Part shown: piece by piece, positions 12,669 to 21,165 of the stretch
How the letters are laid out: each line of letters opens with the position of its first letter
Position numbering within the stretch: the stretch's first letter is position 1
Assembly (NCBI GenBank): GCA_003023535.1
Contig: PXSC01000045.1
Location: 1-22,073, forward strand
Source: Halobacteriales archaeon QS_9_70_65
GTDB taxonomy: Archaea; Halobacteriota; Halobacteria; Halobacteriales; Haloarculaceae
Direction of reading: 5' to 3'
Length of the DNA: 22,073 nt
Position numbers and translations under genes: made by a program
Notes under the pieces: model-generated
Seen by the model: the letters and a program-made list of their open reading frames with translations, nothing else
Told to the model about the DNA's origin: nothing
Database searches by the model: none

Positions 12669-14786
12669 TCAGGTCTCGACGCCGACGACGTACACCGTCC
12701 GGCCGGTGCCGTCGGCCGTCGCCCACAGCTCGCCCGCGTCGCCGTACTCCGCCGGGCCGAAGGCGTACTCGTCGGTCGCCTCCGGCGTCGCGGGCGCCTC
12801 CGCGAAGTAGGTGACCGTCTCGCCCTCTGCGACCGGCGCATCGGCCTCGACGTAGGTCGTCCCGGCGACCTCCTCGGTCGTGACGGCGCCGCCGGCGACC
12901 GTCCAGCCGTCCGGCAGCCGGTCGCGGACGCGGACCGGCCCGCCGGCGGACTCGACGGTCAGGTCCACCTGGGCCGTCTGTCCGCCGGTGTAGGTTTCGG
13001 AGTCGATCGTCGCCGACAGCGAGGCGTCGGGGAACGACGGCGCGTCGACGCCCTCGGTGACCCCTTCGAACCGCAGTGCCGACTCCCCGAGGACGAGCTC
13101 GTTCGAACTCCGGTTGGTCGGGTCGTGTCGGACGTAGTCGTCGTTGTCCGAGGCGATCACGACCCCGAGCCGCGACCCCGCCGGCAATTCCCAGTTGCTG
13201 TCCCACGGCTCGACGCCGACGCGGTAGGCCCCGTCGGTCGGCGTCGGTGCCGGCTCGACGTCGCCGTTCCGGAACAGTGAGTTCCGCGCCCCGCGGGCGA
13301 ACGGCCGGACGCTCCCGTCTGCCCGCCGCTCGTAGACGACCGCCGTGTACCAGGTGTCGTCGGTGGAGTTCGCCAGCAGGTCGGCGGTGACGCGGCCGGT
13401 GAACCGCAGACCGCCGTCGAGTTCGGGCGTCTCGAACATCAGATAGCGGTCGCCGGAGCCGCGCTCCTCGAAGAAGTCAGCCTCGGAGACGGGCGGCGAG
13501 CGGTCCTCCCAGGTCGCGGCGTCGGCGCCGACGAGCCCGAGTTCGCCGGCCGCCGGCTCGCCGCCGACGAACGGCAGCGCGAACTCGTCGGCGTCGGCCG
13601 GCGGCCACGTTTCGAACTGCTGCCGCGGGGTCGAGGCTGACTCGACGTCGGCGGCCGGCAGGTCCATGACGTCCGTCGAGGGGTCGACGTCCAGCCACGC
13701 CTCGTCGCCGTCGAGCAGGTACTCGTCGTAGAGGGCGTGCTGGAGGTCGCGGCTGTCGGGGTACTCCGGGTAACTGTGGCCCCAGTCGCCCATGATCAGC
13801 CGGACGGGGTCGTGGTCGGCGGCCTTCAGCGCCTCGAAGAACCGCGTCGACCCCCAGCGGATGACGTTGCGGTCCTCCCAGCCGCCCTCGATCATCACCG
13901 CACAGTCGACGTCGCCGGCGCGGCGGCGGTACTCCCGTTCGACCCAAAAGTCGTCGTACTCGGGGTCGTACTCGTAGGAGCGGCGCTCGAACTCCGCCCG
14001 GCGGCCCGGCTCGACCCGCGCGGCCGTCACCTCGACGTTGTGGCCCTGGTCGTCGCGGGCGTGGCCCGGCGTGGCCGCGAAGCCGAAGTCGAACAGCGTC
14101 GGCGTCCCGACCGTGCTGCGGGGCACGCCCCCGAAGTAGCGGTAGTCGTACCAGCGGTCGATGGCCACCTGCGGGACGATGGCCTCGAGGTGCTCCGGCG
14201 TCTCGATCGCCGCCGCATACTGGGTCGTCCCGTCGTAGGAGCCGCCGGTCATGCCGACGTTGCCGTTGGTCCAGTCGAACTCGCCGAGGGCGTCGACCAG
14301 TTCCTTTCCGCTGAGCCGCTCGCGAATCCCGCCGTAGTCGTAGTAGCCGCCGGAGTTGCGGCAGCCGATGAGGTCGAACGTCGCCCGTGCGTAGCCGCGC
14401 GGCACGAAGTAGTCGGCGACGCCGTCGTCGGCGGGGCTATCGCCGGCGTTCAGCGCCTGATAGAGGTCGCCGTACGGCGTATACGTCAGTACCACCGGCA
14501 CGTCCGCGACCGGCTCGCCGCCGTCGGTCGGCCGGATGATCTCGCCGTACAGCGTCGGCGTCTCCGTCACCTCCTCGCCGCCGGCGTCCTCGAAGGTTAT
14601 CTCGATTTCGACGTAGAACTCCTCCGGCTCGGCCGCCCCGAACCGCGGCGCCGTCGCGCCGGTCGTCGTCTCGATCTCCGGGTCGGCGGCGGCCGCCCCG
14701 CCGCCGAGCAGTCCCAGCGCCCCGGCGCCGGCGAGCGCACCCGTCGCCTGCAGCACCGACCGCCTGTCGAACTCCGGCTCCTCCAT
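12669..14786 (-). CDS. Tat-exported CocE/NonD family hydrolase (X-Pro dipeptidyl-peptidase-like)
   Basis: A 705-residue alpha/beta hydrolase of the S15/CocE group, acting on peptides or esters outside the cell. Residues 1-34 are a Tat signal (FDRRSVLQ then an Ala/Gly/Leu helix ending GGGAAAADP). The hydrolase domain shows VPVVLTYTPYGD, GYARATFDLIGCRNSGG, the nucleophile motif GGSYDGTTQYAA (Ser183), the acid-region VMIEGGWEDRN and the His-bearing MGDWGHSYPEYPD. A jelly-roll C-terminal domain follows (FTGRVTADLLANSTDDTWYT, then NSLFRNG, LGVVIASDNDDYVRHDPTN). The last 100 residues (QVDLTVESAGGPVRVRD onward) form an extra beta-rich domain that most CocE proteins lack. ATG at 14784-14786. Substrate unknown. 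Confidence 0.9.
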   Translation of the reverse strand: MEEPEFDRRSVLQATGALAGAGALGLLGGGAAAADPEIETTTGATAPRFGAAEPEEFYVEIEITFEDAGGEEVTETPTLYGEIIRPTDGGEPVADVPVVLTYTPYGDLYQALNAGDSPADDGVADYFVPRGYARATFDLIGCRNSGGYYDYGGIRERLSGKELVDALGEFDWTNGNVGMTGGSYDGTTQYAAAIETPEHLEAIVPQVAIDRWYDYRYFGGVPRSTVGTPTLFDFGFAATPGHARDDQGHNVEVTAARVEPGRRAEFERRSYEYDPEYDDFWVEREYRRRAGDVDCAVMIEGGWEDRNVIRWGSTRFFEALKAADHDPVRLIMGDWGHSYPEYPDSRDLQHALYDEYLLDGDEAWLDVDPSTDVMDLPAADVESASTPRQQFETWPPADADEFALPFVGGEPAAGELGLVGADAATWEDRSPPVSEADFFEERGSGDRYLMFETPELDGGLRFTGRVTADLLANSTDDTWYTAVVYERRADGSVRPFARGARNSLFRNGDVEPAPTPTDGAYRVGVEPWDSNWELPAGSRLGVVIASDNDDYVRHDPTNRSSNELVLGESALRFEGVTEGVDAPSFPDASLSATIDSETYTGGQTAQVDLTVESAGGPVRVRDRLPDGWTVAGGAVTTEEVAGTTYVEADAPVAEGETVTYFAEAPATPEATDEYAFGPAEYGDAGELWATADGTGRTVYVVGVET

Positions 14787-14855
14787 GGTTCCGCTCTCTG
14801 ACGGATCGTAAAAATGTCTGGTGGTACGGCCGGACGATCGACCGGGCGGGATGCT

Positions 14856-15808
14856 CTACCCCTCCGGCTCCGGGCGGGTGCCGACCGGCACCTCGATTTC
14901 CCGCCGCCGGCCGTCCCTGATGACGACCGCGTCGGCGGTGTCGCCGGGCGACAGCTCCAGCGCCAGAATCGTCCCGAGGTCGGTGTCGGAGGTGACCTCG
15001 TCGCCGGCGAGTTCGACGATGACGTCGCCGCCGACGGGCACCGAGCGCCCGTCGACGGTCGTCTCGCCGTCGGACCGAGGAACGGGTGGTCGTAGCCGCC
15101 CGTCTCGACCAGCTCCGGCAACACCCGCCGGGCCAGCAGCGGCGAGACGGCGAAGCCGACGCTGTTGCCGGCGCCCGCGACCGCGATGCCGGTGACGGCG
15201 CCGTCCAGCGTCAGCAGCGGACCGCCGCTGTTGCCGGGGTCGAGCCCCGCGTCCGTCTGGACGGTGTTCGGGATGGCGAAGCCGGTCGGGCTCCGCAGCG
15301 AGCGGTTCCGGCCGCTGACGACGCCCACTGACAGCGACGACTCCAGCCCGAACGGGCTCCCGAGGGCGATCACCTCCGTGCCGACCGGCGGGACGCCATC
15401 GACGAACGACAGCGGCGACGCGTACTCCGGAATGTCGGCCGACAGCACCGCCAGGTCCGCGTAGACGTCGGTCGCGACGACGTCGGCGGCCGCCCAGTCG
15501 CCGCGCTCGAACCGGACGTCCATCTCGTCGGCGCCGTCGACGACGTGCTGGTTGGTGACGAGGTAGTCCTCGCGGACGAACGCCGACCCGCTGCCACCGT
15601 CGCCGCGGACGAAGGCGACGGAGTCGATGGCCGACTCGTAGACGCCGGTGTAGGGCGACCCGCGGTCGTCGTCCGAGACCCGGCGCTCGACCGGCTCCGG
15701 CGGGTCCGTCGCCGGCGACGCGGTGAGTTGCTCGCTCGAACAGCCGGCGAGACCGGCGGCGACGCCCGCGGTCGCCGCGAGCAGGCGGCGACGCGTTGGC
15801 TCCTCCAT
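14856..15808 (-). pseudogene. HtrA/DegP-like serine protease lipoprotein, internal deletion with frameshift
   Basis: Starts MEEPTRRRLL with a twin-arginine signal and lipobox (GLAGC, Cys23), so an envelope lipoprotein. The trypsin-like domain is intact: His88 in VTNQHVVDG, Asp118 in YADLAVLSAD and Ser194 in GLDPGNSGGPLL. After GGYDHPFLG (about residue 245, near 15075) the frame breaks. The other frame resumes RSDGETTVDGRSVPVGGDVI and VELAGDEVTSDTDLGTILAL, the second half of a PDZ domain, and stops at 14856-14858. Compared with haloarchaeal homologues as I recall them, some 35-40 residues of the PDZ domain are missing at the join. Unless it is a sequence error, the protein runs into unrelated frame and overlaps the CocE gene start. 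Same strand as the CocE hydrolase, 69 bases upstream. Confidence 0.8.
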
Positions 15809-15910
15809 GCCGCCACTTCGCCGGCACCGGTCAAGTGTGTTTGCCCGACGGCCGTGGCACCGCTCGCATTCCTCGGGGCGACGGCGGCGAAGACGTTCCT
15901 CTACGACAGA

Positions 15911-16047
15911 ATGACCTCGGAACGACCTCGATCACCGTCGCCCGGACCCTCTCGTTTCTCGCCGTCGGGGTCGTCCTGCTGGCGGCCTCTTACATCCACG
16001 CGCGGGCCCGCGACGACGGCGGGGTCGACCTGCCGGGCCGGGGCTGA
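15911..16047 (+). pseudogene. Tiny membrane protein with 11-base duplication at its start
   Basis: The frame ending at TGA 16045-16047 reads TSITVARTLSFLAVGVVLL, AASYIHARARDDGGVDL, PGRG: a single membrane helix with a short basic tail. There is no in-frame start next to it. An ATG followed by ACCTCG lies at 15911-15919, but ACCTCG appears again at 15925-15930, 11 bases on; removing those 11 bases gives MTSITVARTLSF, a natural start. A GTG at 15854 is in frame with that ATG, not with the helix (protein VAPLAFLGATAAKTFLYDR). It could be a frameshifted gene or two tiny overlapping genes. Confidence 0.45.
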
Positions 16048-16097
16048 GCGCCGCCCCGAGCGCAAGGCACTTGCTCGCGACCGGCCGACGGCGGGGT

Positions 16098-16481
16098 GTG
16101 CCGTCGCGCCGCCGCCTGCTCTGCGTCTGTCTCGCGGCCGCCGGGGGCGGCTGTCTCGAGGCGCCCGGCCGGGACTGCCCGGGGGCGACCTACCGGCTCC
16201 GGCTGTCGCCGGCCGAGGAGGCCGGCGAAGCGGTCTCGCTGGACGCCGACTCGCTGTCGACGGCCGGCAACGCCGTCGTCGAGACGGCGATCGAGGACGT
16301 CCACGTCGAGACCTGCGTCGACTGGGGCGGCTCCCCGGGGCCGTCGGCGGGGCTGCGCGAGGTCGGCGAGCGGGTCGCGGCCCACGCCGGCGTCTCGCTG
16401 GCCGACCGGACCGCCGACGTCGCGGTCGACGCCGTCCGCGACGGCGCCGCCTACCGGCTCCGGCTGGCCATCGAGCCGTGA
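16098..16481 (+). CDS. Small predicted lipoprotein
   Basis: A 127-residue protein from GTG 16098 ([20 protein letters not shown]). The arginine cluster, short hydrophobic stretch and AGGGC lipobox predict a Tat-type lipoprotein anchored outside the membrane. The mature part is acidic ([58 protein letters not shown]); it begins and ends with a similar YRLRL strand, suggesting a compact beta-rich domain. I do not recognise a family. GTG at 16098 is preferred over an upstream TTG because the signal peptide begins there. It ends 43 bases before moxR on the same strand. Confidence 0.65.
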   Translation: MPSRRRLLCVCLAAAGGGCLEAPGRDCPGATYRLRLSPAEEAGEAVSLDADSLSTAGNAVVETAIEDVHVETCVDWGGSPGPSAGLREVGERVAAHAGVSLADRTADVAVDAVRDGAAYRLRLAIEP

Positions 16482-16524
16482 CCGTCGCCGGGAGGCTTTT
16501 GCCGTCCCGCGTCCGTCTGGTGGT

Positions 16525-17401
16525 ATGGACGCCGACGACGGCCCGATGGACGTCGAGGCCGCCGGTGCCGTCTGTGCGGAGGTCGTCGACGCCCTCGGGG
16601 CGGCGGTCGTCGGCGACGAGCGGTTCTTCGAGCGGCTGCTCGTCGCCCTGCTTTCCCGCGGGCACGTCCTCGTCGAGGACGTCCCCGGGACGGGCAAGAC
16701 GCTCACCGCCCGGACGCTGGCGACGGTCCTCGGCCTGGAGTTTTCCCGCGTACAGTTCACGCCGGATCTCCTGCCGGCCGACGTCACGGGGACGAACGTC
16801 TTCGACGAGGCCGACCGGAGCTTCGAGTTCTCGCCCGGTCCGATCTTCGCGAACGTCGTCCTGGCCGACGAGATCAACCGCGCGCCGCCGAAGACCCAGG
16901 CGGCGCTCCTGGAAGCCATGGCGGAGCGGCAGGTGACCGTCGACGGCGACACCCACCCGCTGCCGGAGCCGTTCTTCGTGGCCGCGACGCAGAACCCCGT
17001 CGAGCAGGAGGGCCGAGCGCAGCCCGACCGTCGACGCCGTCGTCGACGCCGGGACCGTCGAGACGCTGCGTTCGACGCCGGAGACCGTCCGCGTCGAGGA
17101 GGACCTGCTAACGTACGTGGCCGAGCTGGGGCGGGCGACCCGCACGGACGGCCGCGTCGAGGTGGGCGTCTCCCCGCGCGGCGTCCAGCGGCTCTTCGAG
17201 GCGAGCCGCGCCCGTGCCGTCGTCGAGGGCCGCGGGTACGTCACGCCGGACGACGTCGCCGAGGTCGCGGTGTCGGTGCTCGCCCACCGGCTCGTGCTCA
17301 CGGCCGACGCGACCGTCGCCGGCGCCGAGAAGCGCGCCGTCGTCGAGGACGCCCTCGACGAGGTGCCGGTGCCGACGGTCGACTCCGCGTCGCCCGGCTG
17401 A
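16525..17401 (+). pseudogene. MoxR-type AAA ATPase with internal deletion and frameshift
   Basis: MoxR ATPases act as chaperones for DUF58 or VWA partners. The first frame (ATG 16525) has Walker A VPGTGKT (about 53-59), Walker [15 protein letters not shown] (112-125) and sensor 1 in [11 protein letters not shown] (N157). At about 17010-17014 it breaks: the next frame resumes [20 protein letters not shown] and goes through [16 protein letters not shown] and [20 protein letters not shown] to the TGA at 17399-17401. The family segment TFPLPEAQxDRF...GYP..., about 35 residues carrying the arginine finger, is absent at the join. A protein from this gene would be inactive. It converges on the DUF7519 gene, four bases between the stops. 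A TATA-like GGCTTTTGCC lies 23-32 bases before the ATG. Confidence 0.85.
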
Positions 17402-17405
17402 GGCG

Positions 17406-17921
17406 TCAGCCACGCAGCGCCGCCAGCAGGACGACCCCGCCGAACAGCAGCAGGATCAGCGCCGTCGCCGGCTGGCCGCCGCCGGCCGCGAGGAAGCCCC
17501 CGAAGGCGACAGCGCCGGCGGCCCCGCCGACCGCCAGGCTGACCGCCGCGTGGACGAGCTCGTTCCGCCGGGTCGTCGTCTCCCGGCCGACGTGGGCCGC
17601 CAGCCCGAGGCCGTGGTCGGCGACGTCCCAGGCGGCGATCCCGAGGACGGCGCCGCCGACGACCGGGGCCGGAGGCGCCGCCGTCGCCGCCGCCGCGACG
17701 ACGGCGCCGGCCAGCGTCGCCCCGGCGGCCGCACAGAGCCGGACGGAGCCGGCCGACAGCGACGTCCCCAGCAGCGCGACGCCGACCAGCGCGACCGCGC
17801 CGGCCAGCGGCGTCCCGGCCGCGAGGAAGGCGGCCGCGAGCCCGCCGAGACCGACGGCCAGCCCGACCGACAGCACCGGTGGCGCGGCCGTCGGCTCGGC
17901 GTCGGCGCCCGGGGGGGTCAC
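17406..17921 (-). CDS. DUF7519-like multi-span membrane protein
   Basis: A 171-residue, Ala/Gly/Val-rich membrane protein with about five helices and a central polar stretch [22 protein letters not shown] at 17919-17921 overlaps the TGA of the DUF58 gene (GTGA), pointing to translational coupling; longer versions run over the DUF58 gene in another frame and are not supported. In haloarchaea a protein of this kind sits next to the MoxR/DUF58 genes; I recall it as DUF7519. Function unknown. Last gene of the minus-strand operon. Confidence 0.75.
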   Translation of the reverse strand: MTPPGADAEPTAAPPVLSVGLAVGLGGLAAAFLAAGTPLAGAVALVGVALLGTSLSAGSVRLCAAAGATLAGAVVAAAATAAPPAPVVGGAVLGIAAWDVADHGLGLAAHVGRETTTRRNELVHAAVSLAVGGAAGAVAFGGFLAAGGGQPATALILLLFGGVVLLAALRG

Positions 17922-19183
17922 TGCGACCACCGCCGTGCCGCCCGGTCGCCGGCGGCGGCCAGCGGCTCGGCCGGCGTCCACTCCGCGACGCGGACGCCGG
18001 CGGCCCGCAGTTCCGCCAGTCGGAGGCCCCGCTCGAGGCCCGCCAGCCGGCCGCCGGGGCGGTCCGGCGGCGTCGGGTCCGGCGAGACGACCGTCACGGC
18101 GTGCCCGAGGGCGTCCAGCCGCTCGGCGAAGGTGACCGGGGTCCGGTCGACGCAGGGCGAAAACAGCAGCACCTGCGCGTCGGCGGGGAGCCGGCGGCGG
18201 AACCGTCGGCGCCACAGCCGAGAGACGAACCGGCGGTCGGGGTCCGGCGGCGTCGGCGCGAACCCGGGGTCGGTCACGAGCGTCTCCCGGAGTCGCGCCC
18301 GGTGGGTCCGGCCCGTATCCGGCGCCAGCCAGGCGGTCCGCGGCGACAGCGCCGCCGCGCCGACGCGGTCGCCCTTCGACAGCAGGACGTCGGCGAGTCG
18401 GCCGGCGGCGTCGACGCTGCGCTCGACGGCGCTTTCGGCCGTCGGCGACGGCGCGACGTAGGCCGCCGGCCGGGCGTCGACGACCAGTACGACCGTCGCC
18501 GCCCGCTCTTCCCGCAGCTCCAGCGTCGCCAGTTCGCCCGTCCGGGCCGCCCGGTTCCAGTCGACGCGGCCCCGCGGGTCGCCCCGGCGGTACTCCCGGA
18601 CGGCGTAGAACTCGAGGCCGGCGCCGCCGACGTCGGTCGGTACCCGGCCGGCGAACGGCGTCGTCAGCCCCCGCAGCGGTAGGTCCGTCGCCCCGTCGAA
18701 CGCCGGCACACAGCGCAGCCGGCCGCCGGCGGCGACGGTCGTCGCCCGCTCGCGGGCGCCCAGCGGCCCCCGGGCGACGACCTCCAGGCCCGTCCACTCG
18801 TGGTCGCCGCGGGTCGCCCGGACCGTGTAGGCGAACGTCGCCGCGTCGCCGCTCCGGAGCGCGGAAGCGTGTCTGGCCGGGCCGTCGACGACCGCCAGTC
18901 CGTCCGGCACCCCGTCGACCAGCCGGAGGTCGAACAGCGTCGGCCCCTCGTTCGCGACGGTCACGGTCACCCGGACCTCGTCGCCGGGCTCGGGCGTCTC
19001 GTCGGCGACGACCCGCTCGACGGCCAGCGAGGGCTGCGGCCGGACGGCCGCCGCCCGGACGGCGAGGTAGCCGGCGGCGACGGCCGCCGCCAGCACCGCC
19101 CCCGGCGACCGGAACAGCACGCCCGCACCGGCGACGACGAGGGCGGCCGCCCCGAGGCCGGCCCAGCGGTTCGTCGCCGTCAC
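17918..19183 (-). CDS. DUF58 domain protein, MoxR partner
   Basis: A 421-residue protein: two N-terminal membrane helices ([36 protein letters not shown]), a beta-rich domain ([20 protein letters not shown] through the [12 protein letters not shown] phrase), then the DUF58 signature [20 protein letters not shown] followed by [20 protein letters not shown] (about 190-235). The last part resembles a von Willebrand A fold but keeps only DAR where DxSxS is usual. DUF58 proteins are the standard partners of MoxR ATPases in envelope-related assembly or maturation. GTG at 19181-19183 overlaps the upstream stop by four bases. Intact, although its MoxR partner is damaged. Confidence 0.9.
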   Translation of the reverse strand: MTATNRWAGLGAAALVVAGAGVLFRSPGAVLAAAVAAGYLAVRAAAVRPQPSLAVERVVADETPEPGDEVRVTVTVANEGPTLFDLRLVDGVPDGLAVVDGPARHASALRSGDAATFAYTVRATRGDHEWTGLEVVARGPLGARERATTVAAGGRLRCVPAFDGATDLPLRGLTTPFAGRVPTDVGGAGLEFYAVREYRRGDPRGRVDWNRAARTGELATLELREERAATVVLVVDARPAAYVAPSPTAESAVERSVDAAGRLADVLLSKGDRVGAAALSPRTAWLAPDTGRTHRARLRETLVTDPGFAPTPPDPDRRFVSRLWRRRFRRRLPADAQVLLFSPCVDRTPVTFAERLDALGHAVTVVSPDPTPPDRPGGRLAGLERGLRLAELRAAGVRVAEWTPAEPLAAAGDRAARRWSQ

Positions 19184-19710
19184 CGGCCGCGCACCTCCTC
19201 GACGGCGGTCAGCGCCCGCTCGACGCAGCGCCGGACCGTCGACCGCCGCCGCAGCAGGTTCCGCACGCGCATCCGGGGCGGCAGCGACGCCGGCTCCGCC
19301 AGGTAGCCCGCCGCCACCGGGTCGTCCGTCCAGCTTCCGTCGTCGACGGCCGTCTCGGCGGCCGCCCGGTCGTAGCCGCCGTGGGCGACGAGAACGTCGA
19401 CGGCGATTCCGCGGAGCCGCCGCCGGAGTTCGGCCCGACGGGCGACGCCGTCCTGGCCGGTCGCCCGCAGCGCCGTCTCGACCTCGTCGCCGAGCACCGC
19501 CGAGCGGTGACGCGGCTCCGGCGACTCGACGTCGGCCCGTCGGCGGTCCGTCGCCCGCGCCGCCAGCGCGTAGCGGACTCCGGCGACGACCGCGAGAACG
19601 CCGACGACGTCGACGACCCGCAGGTCGACGCCGAGAACCACCCCCCGGTCGAACAGCGCCACGAGGCCGACGGCGACGGCGGCGACGCCGAGGACGGCGA
19701 GCCGACGCAT
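19180..19710 (-). CDS. DUF7269-like protein
   Basis: A 176-residue protein: MRRLAVLGVAAVAVGLVALF and VVDVVGVLAVVAGVRYALAA form two membrane helices, followed by a cytoplasmic arginine-rich domain (HRSAVLGDEVETALRATGQD, ELRRRLRGIAVDVLVAHGGY, SWTDDPVAAGYLAEPASLPP, MRVRNLLRRRSTVRRCVERAL). Member of the haloarchaeal MoxR/DUF58 cluster, recalled as DUF7269. ATG at 19708-19710 overlaps the stop of the DUF4129 gene (ATGA). Role unknown; the fixed position suggests a membrane complex with the DUF58 and DUF4129 proteins. Confidence 0.78.
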   Translation of the reverse strand: MRRLAVLGVAAVAVGLVALFDRGVVLGVDLRVVDVVGVLAVVAGVRYALAARATDRRRADVESPEPRHRSAVLGDEVETALRATGQDGVARRAELRRRLRGIAVDVLVAHGGYDRAAAETAVDDGSWTDDPVAAGYLAEPASLPPRMRVRNLLRRRSTVRRCVERALTAVEEVRGR

Positions 19711-20651
19711 CAGCCTCCTTCGTCGTCGGGCCGGAGGCGCCGGAACGTCTCGACGGCGCGGCGCTCCCGGTCGTCGGTCGGCTCGCGGTCGCCGTACCGG
19801 ACCGACTCGAACAGCCGCGTCAGCGCCGCCACGTCCTCGCGGTCCATGCCGGCCTCGACGGCCGCCTGCCGGAACTCCCGGGGGGTGGTCGTCTCCGGCG
19901 ACGCCACGTCCAGCCGCTCGGTCATCCGGCGCCAGGCGCGGTACACCTCGTTGTCCGCGTCGGCGTCGCCGTCGGCGATGCGGTCGGCCGCCGCGGCGGC
20001 GACGCGGCCGACGGCTGCTGCCGGCTCCTCGCCCTCGTCCGGGTTCGACGTCTCGTCGGCGGCCCGCCCGTCGCTGCCGGTCGCCAGCAGCGCGACGAGT
20101 ACGACGGCGACGGCCACCGCCACGAACAGTGCAATCAGCGGCGTCGACGACGACACGGCGCCGGCGGCGCCGTCCGACCCGCCGCCCGCCGGCAGCAGGC
20201 CCTCGCCGACGGCGCCGCCGGTCGACGGCAGCGCGATGTCGCCGGCCGACCCGCAGAACGCCAGCCCGACCCACAGCAGGCCGACCGGGAGCCCGACCGC
20301 CCCGCAGACGGCGGTCCCGGCGGCCGTCGACCGGGTCGACCGGTAGACCACGGCGAACAGCCCGGCGAACAGGAGCCCGCCGACCAGCAGCGCCGGCGGC
20401 TCGCGGAGCGCCGGCAGACAGAGCGGCTCCGACGTCCCGGCGGCCCCGTCGAGGCTCCGGTCGGCCGCCGCGTCGGTGCCGCCGGCCGGGTCGTCGGCCG
20501 TGCCGCCGTCGTCGCCGCCGACCCCGGAGCCGTCGCCGCCGAGGCCGGCACCGTCGGCGACGACCGCCGAGTCGAGCGTCGCCGCGGCCAGCGCTAGTGC
20601 GACGACGGCCAGAAGCGCGAGCGCGAGCGGGAGGACGCGGTCGCGGTCCAC
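19710..20651 (-). CDS. DUF4129 domain membrane protein
   Basis: A 313-residue protein: N-terminal helix (LPLALALLAVVALALAAATL), a Gly/Asp-rich linker, helices around PPALLVGGLLFAGLFAVVYR, VCGAVGLPVGLLWVGLAF and PLIALFVAVAVAVVLVALLA, then a C-terminal soluble DUF4129 domain (NEVYRAWRRMTERLDVASPE, TTTPREFRQAAVEAGMDRED, VAALTRLFESVRYGDREPTD). The YRAWRRM...TP.EF...VRYG pattern is the DUF4129 signature, also found at the end of bacterial transglutaminase/DUF4129 proteins of MoxR clusters. GTG at 20649-20651. First gene of the four-gene operon. Confidence 0.88.
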   Translation of the reverse strand: MDRDRVLPLALALLAVVALALAAATLDSAVVADGAGLGGDGSGVGGDDGGTADDPAGGTDAAADRSLDGAAGTSEPLCLPALREPPALLVGGLLFAGLFAVVYRSTRSTAAGTAVCGAVGLPVGLLWVGLAFCGSAGDIALPSTGGAVGEGLLPAGGGSDGAAGAVSSSTPLIALFVAVAVAVVLVALLATGSDGRAADETSNPDEGEEPAAAVGRVAAAAADRIADGDADADNEVYRAWRRMTERLDVASPETTTPREFRQAAVEAGMDREDVAALTRLFESVRYGDREPTDDRERRAVETFRRLRPDDEGG

Positions 20652-20733
20652 GGCCGGCGTTGCGGGGCGACGTCAAAAAGCGTTCCTGCCCCCGCCGATA
20701 GCTTCTTTTAGCTGCCTGCGCTGGGTTCACATA
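20652..20733. promoter_or_regulatory. Bidirectional promoter between the DUF4129 operon and DUF2062 gene
   Basis: An 82-base gap with two AT-rich boxes back to back: CTTTTTGACG on the minus strand (about 20670-20680, 20-30 bases before the operon GTG) and CTTCTTTTAGC on the plus strand (20702-20712, about 25-30 bases before the ATG at 20734). Confidence 0.5.
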
Positions 20734-21096
20734 ATGGCGAAGCCCCTCGCGCGTGCTCGCCGCGTGGTCACCGAGGTCCACGACGAGGTCCGCGAGGCGC
20801 TCGGGAAGAAACACACCCCGAAACAGGTCGCCTACAGCTTCGCCCTCGGGGTGTTCATCACCGCGCTGCCGACCCTCGGGACTGGGGTGCTGGCGTTCTT
20901 CGTCATCGCGTACCTCTTCGAGAGCATCTCGAAGGTGTCGCTGTTCGCCTCGGTCATCGTCCTCAACCCGGTCGTGAAGTGGGGCGTCTACGGCACCAGC
21001 TTCTGGGTCGGGACCGTCGAGTACCGCCGCCGCCAGGGCGACATCGGGCTCCTCGAGCGGTCCTACGAGCGGCTCTTCGGGCACCCGGAGGAATGA
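20734..21096 (+). CDS. DUF2062 membrane protein
   Basis: A 120-residue protein with two membrane helices. KKHTPKQVAYSFALGVFITA, LPTLGTGVLAFFVIAYLFE and KVSLFASVIVLNPVVKWGVYG fit DUF2062, whose N-P in the second helix (LNPVVKW) is characteristic; the tail YRRRQGDIGLLERSYERLF is soluble. Function unknown in any organism I recall, though bacterial relatives sit near glycosyltransferase genes. ATG at 20734 matches the family start. Transcribed alone, divergent from the DUF4129 operon. Confidence 0.85.
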   Translation: MAKPLARARRVVTEVHDEVREALGKKHTPKQVAYSFALGVFITALPTLGTGVLAFFVIAYLFESISKVSLFASVIVLNPVVKWGVYGTSFWVGTVEYRRRQGDIGLLERSYERLFGHPEE

Positions 21097-21138
21097 ACGA
21101 CCGGTCGGCCGCCGCCGAAAAGGGAAGACACTTGACTG

Positions 21139-21152
21139 ACTGACCGGTCAGT
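21139..21152. promoter_or_regulatory. 14-base perfect palindrome, TetR-type operator candidate
   Basis: ACTGACCGGTCAGT is a perfect palindrome, embedded in TTGACTG...CAGTTGA, 14-27 bases before the GTG of the MATE remnant, where a bound repressor would block transcription. The sequence type (TGACYGGTCA core) is one I associate with TetR-family sites in front of efflux genes in haloarchaea. No regulator gene is visible in the window. Confidence 0.6.
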
Positions 21153-21165
21153 TGATACGTCCGCA

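Noticed and set aside
12478..13206. Open frame overlapping the C-terminus of the CocE hydrolase
   Set aside because: Shadow of the hydrolase gene with almost pure Arg/Gly composition.
19711..21084. Very long minus-strand frame extending the DUF7269-like protein upstream
   Set aside because: The extension is Arg/Gly-rich shadow text across the DUF4129 and DUF2062 genes; the ATGA overlap at 19710 gives the natural start.
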